Shown here: positions 49,174 to 60,800 of the stretch, piece after piece | Position numbering within the stretch: position 1 is the stretch's first letter | Layout: each line of letters opens with the position of its first letter | Assembly: GCA_005281725.1 (NCBI GenBank) | Contig: SSBO01000003.1 | Location: 8,850,479-8,914,478 of the forward strand | Reading direction: 5' to 3' | DNA length: 64,000 bases | From: Wuchereria bancrofti | Taxonomy: Eukaryota; Nematoda; Chromadorea; Rhabditida; Onchocercidae | The notes under the pieces: model-generated | Told to the model about the DNA's origin: nothing | Database searches by the model: none | Seen by the model: the letters and a program-made list of their open reading frames with translations, nothing else | Translations under genes and position numbers: made by a program

Positions 49174-50805
49174 AAGCATATAGGTTAGAATTTCATTAAT
49201 TTATCACATATTCTTTGAGAAACATTTAATGGCGTTTTTCTTAGTTAAGGAAATTTTTTAGTTTTCTTAGTTAAATAGTTTTTTAACTAGTTTTCTTAGT
49301 TAAGGAAATCATTAGGAAAATTTGGTCATTAAATTTTTTAAACTTCCGTAGAATGAGAATTTCAATTATCTTTACAATAGTAGGAAGAAAATAATGTAGA
49401 CTATCTTCCTAAAAAATTCTAGATTTAGATTAGATATGACTGTTTCAGTTTGTCACTTACTATAATATGACTGTTTCAGTTTGTCACTTACTCACTGGAT
49501 AACTGTTCGATCCATTTTTTGTTAGTGTTTTCACTATTCTCAGTGATTCTAGATTGGAATTGAAAATTTTGAAATGATCTATACACTACTACCATCTTTC
49601 CTAGTTTTATGTATTATTGTATGAGTTTCGTTTATCTTAGCTTTTGAGTAATGTTCTATATATGGACCTCATATAGGTCAATGATTCCTTGTAATTTATT
49701 TCCGTGCTGTGAATGTCAGTAAATTAGGAAAATTCATTATCATGTAAAAATTCTTGAAATATCTTCAATTGCTCATCTTTCTTACAACAGTGAAATATTT
49801 ATTCCATCCCAACAAATAACTCCCAAATAACTTCATGCTCCTACTACTCGAGAATAAGCAAATCATTCGTAACAAACAGTTCACGTAGATTAAAATAAAT
49901 CTGAAAAAGTCCTTAATTTCTTCAGACAAAATACGTTCTAATATCAAAAAAAAAAAATTCTTTATGAAGTGTGGAATCAATTCAAACTGTTGCTGCCATA
50001 TAAAAGTCTGGCGAATAGTATGACGAAGCTTTAAATTTCAAAAGCTAGTTAGAAGCTATAAGCCTGAGTTACACACGCTGTTGTCACACAAACCAGATAC
50101 ATTATTTACAGATTTTCCAACGTATGAATAACTTCAACGAATGCATTTAATGCAAGTTTATAATCGAACAAATGATAAAGCGAATATACACCGAGCAGTT
50201 GTTTTCTTAGTGGATTTTAGACAAGAAAAGATATATGAAAAAATAAAATACTCAAGAATGTTGACAGTTGAACAACTGTAATATTTTTGTATATAAAATA
50301 ATGATATACTTTGACTTGAAATTAATCGGTGAAATTCAAAATCTTTTGTATTTTTTCTTTAGAAAAAATCAAATCATTTGATTACAAATCTACAACATCG
50401 TCGTTTCTATCTTATACAGCATTATATTATGTTAACATTCTTCGTATAACCACCACATTTAAATCAATTAATCCAATCTCATTTCGAAAGCATAGAAGAA
50501 TAATATTGGAATGAAACAATTTTGTTGAAAAAGCGAAGGAAGAAGTAAGGAACGAAAATGTTTTAGGATGCTGCAAAGAAACATAATACATACTTGGTTA
50601 TGCTTGAGAAAGTTTCGAAAAACACTGATTATCCTTGTAACAATACAACTGAGATTAAACCTTGAAAATGATATGACATTAAGCATATACGGTAATTAAA
50701 TAACCCACTTCTATTTCCATCTCTATACCTTGCTAAATCAGCAAATTACTACAAAATAATCTGAAAGAAGAAAACAGCAGTAAAATAATGCCGGAAAATA
50801 ATGTT
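49174..50805. other. Convergent intergenic region, AGL to ELOF1
   Basis: Contains the 3' UTRs of both convergent genes. A short TTTTCTTAGTTAAGGAAAT repeat lies at 49230-49310. A 31-base tandem duplication containing ATGACTGTTTCAGTTTGTCA spans about 49435-49495. No gene is supported. Confidence 0.5.
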
Positions 50806-51593
50806 TCACCGATTTGCTTGCTCGCAGGCATCGATCCAGTCCGAATAGACATCGATTGGTTCAGAAAGATAATTGATATTTGTTTGGAAATCCTCCAAGC
50901 ATACTCTGCATGAGATGAAACCGACATTTCGTTCACGATCCCTAAAACAAAGGAAGTAATAAACACCATCGATATTAGGATACTACATTTTTTTAAATAT
51001 CAAACTGGTAGATGAATTTCACAGTAACTTAGGATGATTTCATTTGTCTCATTTTTTTATGTGACATTAATTATAATTCTTCAAGAGCGTCATTTATAGC
51101 AGAAATTTTAGTTCAGATAAAATGGAAATCTCTTTATTAAACAACTGAGTCTAGCTAGCTACGAACTGCCCTATTAACACCTTCCTTTAGAGCGATTTTA
51201 AGCTTAAGTTTAACACTTGCTCACTGATAGAAATTTACGATTCAGTAATCAAATTCCGAAATGAGTTCTCTACAAAACCAGAACATAAGGTTTAAATTAG
51301 GATTACGCATCCTTCAACAACAAAATCGCATTGGATATTTTTCTCAGTTGATAAAACGCCCATCTATGGGAAAAACACAAGAAGTTACTTCACTGTCCTA
51401 TGCACTATTCAAATACTTTACATAACAACATCCGGAATTAATAAATTCTAGAATCTGCAAAAAAAAAACAGACATACATTTTTACTTCACACACCCTTTC
51501 GTGATTGCAGAATGGACAATTAAATTGCGTCTCCAGCGGTACAATTGATTTCACCTTCGGTGGTGGCTTTCGTTTTACTTTACGCTTTCCCAT
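50806..51593 (-). CDS. elof1: Transcription elongation factor 1 homologue (ELOF1)
   Basis: Two minus-strand exons, 51478-51593 and 50806-50941, give 83 aa, the length of human ELOF1. The sequence starts [16 protein letters not shown], contains a zinc ribbon with CPFC and CRVC pairs ([25 protein letters not shown]), and ends [20 protein letters not shown] plus Arg. The protein binds elongating RNA polymerase II and takes part in transcription-coupled repair. The start is fixed by the basic KRK-PPPK tail of the family. The donor used is GTATGT just after the first two bases of Met39. Confidence 0.96.
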
Positions 51594-51630
51594 TTCACTA
51601 TTTTTAACCAACAGCAGTAATCACACGTAA

Positions 51631-51638
51631 CTGAAAAC
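51631..51638 (-). promoter_or_regulatory. Putative trans-splice acceptor, ELOF1
   Basis: GTTTTCAG on the minus strand ends 37 bases before the ATG. Confidence 0.45.
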
Positions 51639-53683
51639 TATAAACGTTTGTCATAACTGAAGCATTGATTTATTATTTAATAATTTGTTAGAAAAAATGA
51701 ATACATGTCAGTCGCATGCTCTACGTAAGCAACAATTCCACATATAACACGCAAATGTTGACGTAAACGTCACGTTCAATACAATATGCCTACCGTTAGT
51801 TCATCATACTCTCAAAAGTCATTCCAAGAAAACTCTCAAAAGTCAACCAGCCAGACATTCCAAAAGGACAGCAGAGTTAACATTTTAACGCGGCCTAAAG
51901 ATGAAATTTATGGTCTACGATGCATCTTAACTAACTTGGAGTGCGTCATTTGTTAATTGATGTATTACTGTCATGAATTCTTCTAGACAGGAAATTTCGT
52001 GAAATTTGTGAATTATTTAAATGTATTTGAAAGAGAGAAGGATAGGACATAAGTCATCATAAAATATAGATTGAGCTCTTTGACTTTTGTCCTTTCTCCC
52101 TTATAAAGGGCTGATGACTGCATCTCTCTGTTTCATCTGACAGTTTCTCCGTAGTAGGAGGAGCTAATGTGACGAACTGCTGAACCTTTCATTCCACTGT
52201 TGGCACTAAAAGTGTTCAACATCGATCGATTTAGAACGAATGTTGTCTGTGAGAGACATTTGACCATTTGCGCCCGGTAGGGAACTTTGAGCGTAGTGCG
52301 CCACAGTGCATACATTGCTGTCAGAGTTTCATAGAAAATAATTGGAGTGTTAGTGTAATTGAATTTATCTTGCTGGATCGCTCATCAGTTGTTCTAGATG
52401 TCTCGAAGTTTCTAATGGAATTTATTGTATGCAACACTGTTTTCTTTACATGGGCAAGATGCCCCAGCGAGGTACCCGATGAACGGACTGTTCTTTTATT
52501 TGTATGACATTCTGCGCCGGGTATTGTTCGGACATGAGGTGGCAATGAGGATGTACTCGGGCTGTCTTGAGGCTGTCCTTCTGCTGAACCGTAAAACCAG
52601 CATCCCTGTTTAGTACTCCTTTCCAGGCTTTTTTTTTTTTATTCTGAGTCATCGATAATTATGTTTTTGTCATCTGCAAGAACATTTGGGTGAGACGGCG
52701 TAGCAGGTTGGTGCATATATTCTGAAAAGCAGAATGTGTTGTTTGTTATGCAGTGGGTGACATAAGGAGACAATGCGATCGGAATCGAAATCTGACTCCT
52801 GTCAAAATGTTTTAAATTTGGAAACGGTGATTTAATCATGAAATCAACTACTGAGTGGTGCTTTTCGGTTTTCAGATTGCCCAACCAACAGAGCGTATAA
52901 ATTAGTTCATTAAGTTGAACAATGTCAATGTTAAGTCGTGACAGCTCGCAGGCAATTAGAGCAGAACGACGTGCAGAACGTCTAAAGTCCAACGTAGTTC
53001 TGATCTCCCAATATGCAAATTTTGATCTGAATACACTTTTGAAGGCAAATTTATGCCTTCCTTTCTTTATCTTTTACCAAACTCCTCAAAAAATGTCCAT
53101 TGGATATCAACCGGATGAAAGGTGGCGATAAGCTTTCGTTAGATAACTTTTATGTGCAGCAATCAGTGGTGTCCTTGAATAAGGCTATTTGGTTATTTAG
53201 GATTTTGCTACACAAGGTTGTCACCTCCTAAATTAATTTCGAAGGATCGATTCTATAGAATTGGGTTTGCTCTTCCAGCTGCGTTTCGTGCTTTACATGT
53301 CACTGCAGGGCTTTATAAATTTATATCTTTTCATATCTCTCTAGAATGTCTCTTTCTTATAAAGATGGCTTTATAGGCTGAAAGAATTTTCTAATTAGAA
53401 TCGAATTAGAATTTAGAATTAGAATCGTTAATAAGCCAATTCTGACTGTGAACACATTTTCTTTGACTGTTCGATTGAGACAGCTCTGGCATGGGAGATC
53501 TTATGTCTCTGCCAGCATAACTCGCAACCTCATAAGGGCATGCAAGCCCCTCCCTCACGACAACAGCATTTGTGGCGGATTTTAATATTGCAAAACTCTA
53601 AAATACTGTATGAGAGTTGAGAATGTGAGTAAGAAATATGTTATATGAAATCTTGCAAATAATGCTTATAATAAACGATGAAT
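51639..53683. other. Degenerate intergenic tract with a G+C-richer island
   Basis: Noticeably less A+T-rich than the rest of the window, especially 52100-52700. Overlapping short open frames occur on both strands (for example 52321-52545 minus and 52425-52613 plus) but none matches a family I recognise and none has good splice sites around it. It may be a decayed mobile element or old coding sequence. Confidence 0.4.
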
Positions 53684-53736
53684 GAGATTACCGATTCAGG
53701 CAAATCTGCATTTCTATCCGGAAAACCCATCACGAA
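53684..53736. repeat. Inverted repeat A, left arm
   Basis: The 53-base arm includes GCATTTCTATCCGGAAAACC. It is the reverse complement of 54018-54070 with three mismatches, separated by 281 bases. Confidence 0.95.
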
Positions 53737-54017
53737 TGTTTAAAATTCGTTCACAAATGTAATTAATTATATCGTGTCAGAAAGAAGGAAGATTTTACAA
53801 CAGCTATGAATTATTTTCTTAAATCATCAACTTTATGAAGAAGAACGGACTGTCATTAAACGACTGATCAATTTTGCTAATGGTTAAATATGTCGATTCT
53901 TTCGCGTTATTTTTCGATGTGAAAATACTTGAATGAGCATTGAATTATTTGTAAGGCGGTGATTGCTTGCCTTATTTCACCTCAGTTGTCAATTGTAACT
54001 CTTAAGATGTGTTCCTG

Positions 54018-54070
54018 TTCGTGACGGGTTTTCCGGATAGAAATGCAGATTTGTGTGAATCGGTAATCTC
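54018..54070. repeat. Inverted repeat A, right arm
   Basis: Partner of the 53684-53736 arm (50 of 53 bases complementary). It ends 15 bases before the left arm of inverted repeat B. Confidence 0.95.
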
Positions 54071-54085
54071 ATTTATACGCATGAT

Positions 54086-54254
54086 GATTTCGATACGCAG
54101 AAGATAGTAGTGTAACATACATGACGAATATGGGTGTTTTGGCATTCCCGGGTGGTTTATCAAATTCGCTTATAGCATTCGGACAGCAATGCGATTTCCC
54201 GAACACTTGGGCAGCAACAACTTGGGTTGTTATTCAGGGTTTGCGTTCTACTGC
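54086..54254. repeat. Inverted repeat B, left arm
   Basis: About 169 bases including ACATGACGAATATGGGTG and CTTGGGTTGTTATTCAG. It is imperfectly complementary to 54579-54742. Both arms, read toward the centre, open with the same short frame (MTNMG...), which reflects the repeat and not a gene. Confidence 0.9.
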
Positions 54255-54578
54255 ATCAAATATGAATTTCCTAGTTTATGTCATGCTTTATCAGGATCCG
54301 GATAACGGCTTCATCAGACAATTTAGCAGCTTCGTCTTGCAACGACTGTTAAGTTTTTTGTTTCCGCTGTACACAAAGCAATTTGTCGAAGTACTATTGC
54401 AAGTGAGGCAAGACATTTTCCAGTACGATTCAGAGCTGATGGAAATCATCCCTATAAAATAATGAATAACTATCATGACATAAAGCATACCGGCAAGATT
54501 CTGGATGGGAAATGTTTACCTCAAATTGTTGGCTTGATAGCTTCGTTGGGTATTGGTAGTGCTAAAAATGCTTCGAAA

Positions 54579-54742
54579 GCAGTAGAACGCATAACACTGA
54601 ATAACAACCCAAATTATTGGTGCCCAAGCATTCGAGAAATTCCATTGTTGTCCAGATGTTATAAGCGAACTTGGTAAACTACCCGGGGATTTCAAAGCAC
54701 CCATGTTCGTCATGTATATTACTATCTTCTGCGCATCGAATT
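54579..54742. repeat. Inverted repeat B, right arm
   Basis: Partner of 54086-54254 across a spacer of about 325 bases. The arms have scattered mismatches and small indels, so this is an older foldback than pair A. Confidence 0.9.
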
Positions 54743-54815
54743 TATCAACCTTGCTTATGATGATACACTTGATGACATGTCAACATGTAGTGGTGATGAA
54801 ATTGCGTTTTCATCA

Positions 54816-54918
54816 TTTACAGGAGTTGTTATTGCTGTACTTGTTGTTGTTGTTGCTGTTGCTGTTGAGCTACTCCAGATACTGCAATAAGTTGTTGCTG
54901 TTGTTGCTGAGCAAATGA
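54816..54918. repeat. GTT/GCT trinucleotide tract
   Basis: Runs of TTGTTG and TTGCTG (CAA/CAG on the minus strand) lie between inverted repeat B and the HSP110-like fragment. Confidence 0.75.
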
Positions 54919-55075
54919 ACTAGTAGTTTTGTTGTCACAGAAATAATACCTGACGACTGTCATACCATTTCAACTGGTTGTTTTACACTTGTCTTTCTTT
55001 GGAATTTTTCGTCCCAAATCTAACAGCCATATCACCATCGCCTCCAGGAATACTATATAGCGTGGCTATTCTCGC

Positions 55076-55345
55076 ACAACCATTTCTAAATCGTGTGCAT
55101 GTTTTGCTGACAAATTTACTGAGAGAAAAGGAAGTAGAAGTGAAGTCAGTTGAATTAATTGGCGGTACATCTTGTATTCCGGCAATTAAAAAGATTACTT
55201 CTGAAGTGTTTGGTAAGGAACCGAAAAGTACAATGAATCAGGCTGTAGCTTTAGATGCTACGATGAAATGTGCTATTCTTTTACCAGCATTTAAAGTTCG
55301 GCTAGTAAATGCTACATATGATGGAGTTCCTCTAGTTAGCAATGT
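55076..55345 (+). pseudogene. HSP110 (HSPA4/HSPH-type) fragment
   Basis: An open frame reads PFLNRVHVLLTNLLREKEVE, VKSVELIGGTSCIPAIKKIT, SEVFGKEPKSTMNQAVALDA and then CAILLPAFKVR. This matches the end of the nucleotide-binding domain of HSP110 chaperones. The family's conserved NQDEAVARGCALQCAILSP is altered (NQAVALDATMKCAILLP), with one residue lost. Similarity fades after the AFKVR region (about DGVP) and before PFLNRV, and the frame ends at 55436. With no start, no remaining domains and no flanking exons, I call it a gene fragment. Confidence 0.8.
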
Positions 55346-55574
55346 CCATTGGATTGTGCGCATTTGGGATATATCAAAAGGTGAAATCTGCCTTTTCTAT
55401 CTATTCTACTCGATTTTGTACAAACTGGGAGAGTAATCTCGAATAATTTTTGATCCAAAATAGAGCGTATTTAGAATGAGACCAAAGTGTTACAGGTAAA
55501 TCTTTTAATTCTAGTTGTTTCAATACAAACTGTGTAGCTCTTACCCTAATTAGTAGGGTGATGAATATTAGACG

Positions 55575-55935
55575 ATGGTTAAATTAACTAGTGTTAATGA
55601 TGTGGATCAACATTGAAATGGTTAAACACATCGCACATTTTTTGAAAAAAAGCGAAAAAGTGAAGGTGTTTGATTGATCAGATCTCATGAAAATGCGAAG
55701 TTACAAAGAATTTGAACCTATTGACATTGACTGATACTACACCAGAACTATTAGCATTGCATGCTGTCTTTATATTCGTTCTCCAACAGGAGTTGATGCA
55801 TTACGGCGTGTTTATGGTGGAGGTAAACAACGAGGAATAACATCAAATCATTTCTGTAAAGCTTCTGGTTCTATTATTTGAAAAGCGTTTCAAACACTAA
55901 GACTATAAAATGGTTGCGAAGCATCCCGGAAGGTA
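55575..55935 (+). pseudogene. Ribosomal protein S19 pseudogene
   Basis: The frame opens MVKLTSVNDVDQH, the RPS19 N-terminus. After a one-base frameshift it continues FLKKSEKVKVF, EFEPIDID, YYTRT, LYIRSPTGVDALRRVYGGGK and QRGITSNHFCKASGSII. In-frame stops replace a residue after KVKVF(D), before YYTR and after GSII, and the 3' end is degraded. No introns interrupt the match, so it may be a processed retrocopy. The functional gene must lie elsewhere. Confidence 0.88.
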
Positions 55936-57506
55936 ATGACTGGACACTTCTCCGTCGGGAATGTCGGTGATATTAAAATCCGCGACAGCGCTTGCGCGGA
56001 AGAGTTTGAATTGGTACAGTAAGGATGAACCAGAATATTTTTAGGAGAAGTAAACAAATTTTGAAATTAAAGAAATTAAAGAAAACTTTTATATGAATGA
56101 CTATTATTATTTGATTGAAGTTACTAACTGAACAGCCAACGAATCCGAAAATATGAAAATGTTATGCGGCAAGACTAATCATTCGTAAATAGTGTTTTAC
56201 AACATTTCTTTATTGATAGTCAAGTTTTATTGCAATTTTCTAATCTTCGGACTTATGTTAGGAATTTTCTGGAATGATATCTATGCAATCAAAAGATCTC
56301 TCAGAATAGTCTTTGTTAAGAAAAAATACTTGATGGCAAAGTTTATTATAGTGATCAAATAGGACTGGTAATCAGTGAACTAATCTTACTGAATTTGTTC
56401 GTGTTACAAAACCAACAGTTGCGACTGATTGGGCATGTTTCTTTCTATGGAATATGCATTTAAAATATTGAATTACAACAAGCTGAAAATCTTTTTGACG
56501 ACACAAAAATAATGTCACCAAATTGAAGGAATTCAGTAGACGTGTGTAAACGCAAACCATTAAAATGATAAGCGATGCTGTAGAAGAATCCGTCTCGCAA
56601 ATACGTTCTATTATTGCTGATACCACCACGAAAACTATAAAGATAAAAGTAACGAAATAAGTAATAAAAGCGGGAAATACTTATAAAATTCACTACATTC
56701 CTAAAAGGTTCAAGTACAATTTCCCGTAATTTCTCGATTACCCGGGAGCTGAAGAAATCACAGATCAAAGTTATCTTCTAAAATCAGAAGGAATAGCAAT
56801 GTTTTGAAGTACTTAGCCTTCATCGGAACTGCTCATAAAAATCCATGCAATAACGTACAAAATGTGAAACAGCAAGAGATCAGTGCCGTCTGAGTGTATC
56901 GCTTTTGATTTTTGAGAAAACGTGACAAATTGCGATTATTCGAATTGCTTGAAAGGTACTGCGCACCGAAATTCCTAGGAATAATAACGATTTATTCATA
57001 TTTTGAATTTGACTTGTTGACGTTTGCTACCTGACGTGAACAGCGTAAAGAGGAAGCAGTTTGATATGTTACGCATTCTCCGAAAGATATATGCAATAAT
57101 TCTGCTATCGTGTGCTTCTTTGATTTACTTTTACAATTTTGTCGTTTTAGTTAGTATTGAGTAATAAGTATTACTTTAGACGTGGTAATTCCGCTTAATG
57201 AATAATTGAATTTTGACATTGTTTATGAAGCAAAAGAATGGAGCAATAGACCGTATCACTCAATGATAGGACAATTTCATTTCTACGATTAGAAATATTT
57301 TAAAAGCCATACCTTCTCAGGATGACAACCACAATAATCATAAGAGCAACACTCATCATTGAAGCGAAAGAGGACAGTAATAGTAGCGCTTCGTAAAAGC
57401 GTGGTGAATACGCGTATTGAAGCCTGGAATGGTTGTCTTGTTATGGATTTCGAAGTAAAGGAATCATTTAATAATATTAGAATTCGATTTCAACATTGGT
57501 ATTTGT
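55936..57506. other. Intergenic, unassigned
   Basis: No convincing exon is seen. The last 150 bases before the gap have an open plus-strand frame (57359-57506) that could be an upstream exon of the next gene, but no acceptor or similarity supports it. Confidence 0.4.
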
Positions 57507-57877
57507 NNNNNNNNNNNNNNNNNNNNNNNNNNNNNNNNNNNNNNNNNNNNNNNNNNNNNNNNNNNNNNNNNNNNNNNNNNNNNNNNNNNNNNNNNNNNNN
57601 NNNNNNNNNNNNNNNNNNNNNNNNNNNNNNNNNNNNNNNNNNNNNNNNNNNNNNNNNNNNNNNNNNNNNNNNNNNNNNNNNNNNNNNNNNNNNNNNNNNN
57701 NNNNNNNNNNNNNNNNNNNNNNNNNNNNNNNNNNNNNNNNNNNNNNNNNNNNNNNNNNNNNNNNNNNNNNNNNNNNNNNNNNNNNNNNNNNNNNNNNNNN
57801 NNNNNNNNNNNNNNNNNNNNNNNNNNNNNNNNNNNNNNNNNNNNNNNNNNNNNNNNNNNNNNNNNNNNNNNNNNNNN
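57507..57877. other. Assembly gap (371 N)
   Basis: The gap ends ten bases before a TTTTTTTCCAG acceptor. Upstream exons of the downstream gene may be hidden in it. Confidence 0.99.
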
Positions 57878-57887
57878 TTTTTTCCAG

Positions 57888-60800
57888 AGAAATAACTTCA
57901 ACACATTGAATGACCTGGTGACATTTATCGGGATGCGTACCAATGTCTTTGAAGTGTCTTTTGATCTTGTCAGGAATCATTCACAAGAATTTCGCGAAAT
58001 GTTCGGATATTTAATCAATTTCCTATGTGACATTGATCAGGCAAAGCGTAATGTGGATGTTGTAACTCAAGTGATCAAGAAATTTAATACTGTCAGTTAA
58101 TACTACCGTATATTCACAAGTTTTTATGAGAGTAGCTCTTTCGATATGGTAACTATCGGCATTGCCGACTGTTAATTGATGAAGAATATTTTAAGAAATG
58201 AAATTTATGTTTTGCTAGGTTTTAATATAGGATTTTGTATCATGAAATATTTGGGTACGTGTATAGCCATGTACAACATAAAAATAATGAAAGACAAACT
58301 GAATAGCAGAATTTGTTAATCAGTAAATGGCTAACTTTTTGTGTCACAAATGTAATTTACAGATAGTTATACGGGAAGTTGGTAACACGGAAAAAGAAGT
58401 ATGTCGCTTTTTAGAGAAGCATAGAAACTTTTTCATTTTATGCGGGAACAATATCGTTATGCTCAATCCAACATGCACAGAAATTCCATCAGCGTGGGAA
58501 CGTAGAGCTTTACCCACTTATGACAGTGGCATAAGGTAATGAAAATGTTGATGGCTTCAGAAGTAATATCAAAATCGACCACTTTAAATTATCGCTTATT
58601 CGGATTTCATGAATGCTGTGAATAAGCGCTGGAATTCCATATAACATTGTTAGATTTTCCATTTCGTATTGCATCTTAACTTTTTATTAGAAATGGAAAT
58701 AGTTTAATGACATAAATTTCTAAATTTGCTTCATGGTATAGTTTTTAATTTCCGAAGTGAGGAAGCTTTCAGATATGATAGAAGTATTGTTTTGGATGGT
58801 ATAGGCAAAGTTGTTAGCGCAGTGAGTTGCACAGGCTATATTAAAATTGAAATAATTCGAGGGCCTTGGACGGCTCAAACGGTATTCGGCTTAAGCAAGA
58901 ATGTATCAAATGAAGTGAATCTGGCAAACAAATATCCTGTAGGAACATTGGTAAGTTGACCTTCTATAATGTTTGGATATTATTTAAAATTGCTGAAATA
59001 AAGAATCTGATTTCTCTGCATGTAAAACATGAAATATTAAATTTTTTTAATGATTAGTTCTGATTTTTCAGTTCTTTTAATTGAAAGTAATTAAAATTTT
59101 CATTGGACAGATGAAAATCAGGTATAGTACAATTGTTTAGTGCTCAACAATTATTCATGGAGCCAAATTTTATGAAAAACCTAAATGAAAAAGATATTCA
59201 TTGATTTTTTTGCAGGTGAAAATCTTGGCGTATCGAGCATACGAGGCATGTCATCCTTGGACAGCTACAAAAGTGGTTTTGGCTGACGATCGTGATGATA
59301 TATGGTGTGTTGGAGAAACAGGAAGAACGGACAGATTGCTTGAAAAATATCAGCTGAAGAATCGCAGTTGTATGTGTTGTTCCGACATTAGTTTTAATCT
59401 TTTAGAATTTTAAAAATAATTAAGTATTTGCATAATTATTGACATAGGACGATGAATGAGTTTCCAGTGTTCATTAGTAATTATGAGCTGCAGTAACCGA
59501 AATTGGATACGCTAACAACATTGTGTCGCCAACTGCAAAAATCGCCGAAATGAAATCATTTAATAGCAGTCCAAATCGAACATTGAAAACAAAATCCGAT
59601 AAAGGCAGTATGAGTCCACGGTTTATGATAAAATCAGTTAATGGAGAAGCAGAAGAAGCTGGAGCATTTAGAAGGAATTTTGTCAATATTGAAGCAAATA
59701 TGCAAATGAATTCAAATTATTGGAAGTTTTACAATGATGTTATTCATGATGAGATAAGAAAAAGGCAAGAAGTGGATGAATGTTTGCGTGATGGCGCCAA
59801 AACATTTCGACAAATATTCAACAAACTTATTGAAGGGTAATGTTTGCATTGATTTACGGTTGAATTTGTTTTTATTTGGCCAGTAATTCCACTAGATATA
59901 ACTTTGCTGTACATTGCTTTAACTCCTACGAACATAAACTATAATAATTTGAAATGAAACATGGGAATTCTTCTACATTTTTATTCATACATATGATAGA
60001 TATTTATCGTTTGAACTGAAAGAGGTTTAAATTTTCATTTTCAAACTTTAAATTTCATTTTCTTTTTCTGGATATTTTTAGATTATTATTTTTAGTGATA
60101 CTTTTGCTTACTACTCCTATATGGTTGATTTTATCGTTGTCCGCTCACATCTCTACGAAATATTAGATGATTATGTTCGGATGACAAGCTACACATTTCG
60201 TACTGAGATGCTTAAATTTCTTCGTTATATCGATGAAAAATCCAGGGAAAACATTACCGTAAATACGTTACGTAAATTGATTAATGTAAGCGTTCCTTGA
60301 CTTATCAAAATTTATTGGCATTATTTATTTAAGTAAAAAAAAAAAACAAACTATGTCCTAGATTTCAAACAAGAACTAGTAAAAAAATCTAGAGATAAAT
60401 CATTCCAAAATTTAAATCTGAGAACCAGAAATCTTAATTAACTATTTCTTTTTACACTCCAGATAGGTAGGTGAGAGATTTTGTCGTGATACAAGGTAAA
60501 TAATAAGCCATAACGACTACAGGCTAGTGATGGTGATTTCATGGAGGAATTGCTGAGTTATGCTAGAAATGCAGACATATTTCTGAAATTCATCGAGAAG
60601 CATACGTCACTCATTGAATTAGCTGAAGCTTTCGGTGAGCAGTTTATCTTCTTAAGAGGCACTTATATTAGCGATTGCAACATTTTCATACCTAAATTTC
60701 ATTTCCCACGGTCTCTTCCTAGCTGAATTCTTATTTTATCTCTGCTAATATAATTGAATTGTGTTTATTACTTAATTTATTGTGAAATAATCTTAGGAAT

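Noticed and set aside
57359..57506. Upstream exon of the last gene before the gap
   Set aside because: No acceptor or similarity visible, and the frame is extended artificially through the N-run.
58327..58362. ATG at 58327 with an upstream TTAATCAG as the start of the downstream gene
   Set aside because: The exon ending at 58091 joins in phase 0 to an acceptor at 58362 and continues one coherent domain, so 58327 is probably intronic. It remains a possible alternative start.
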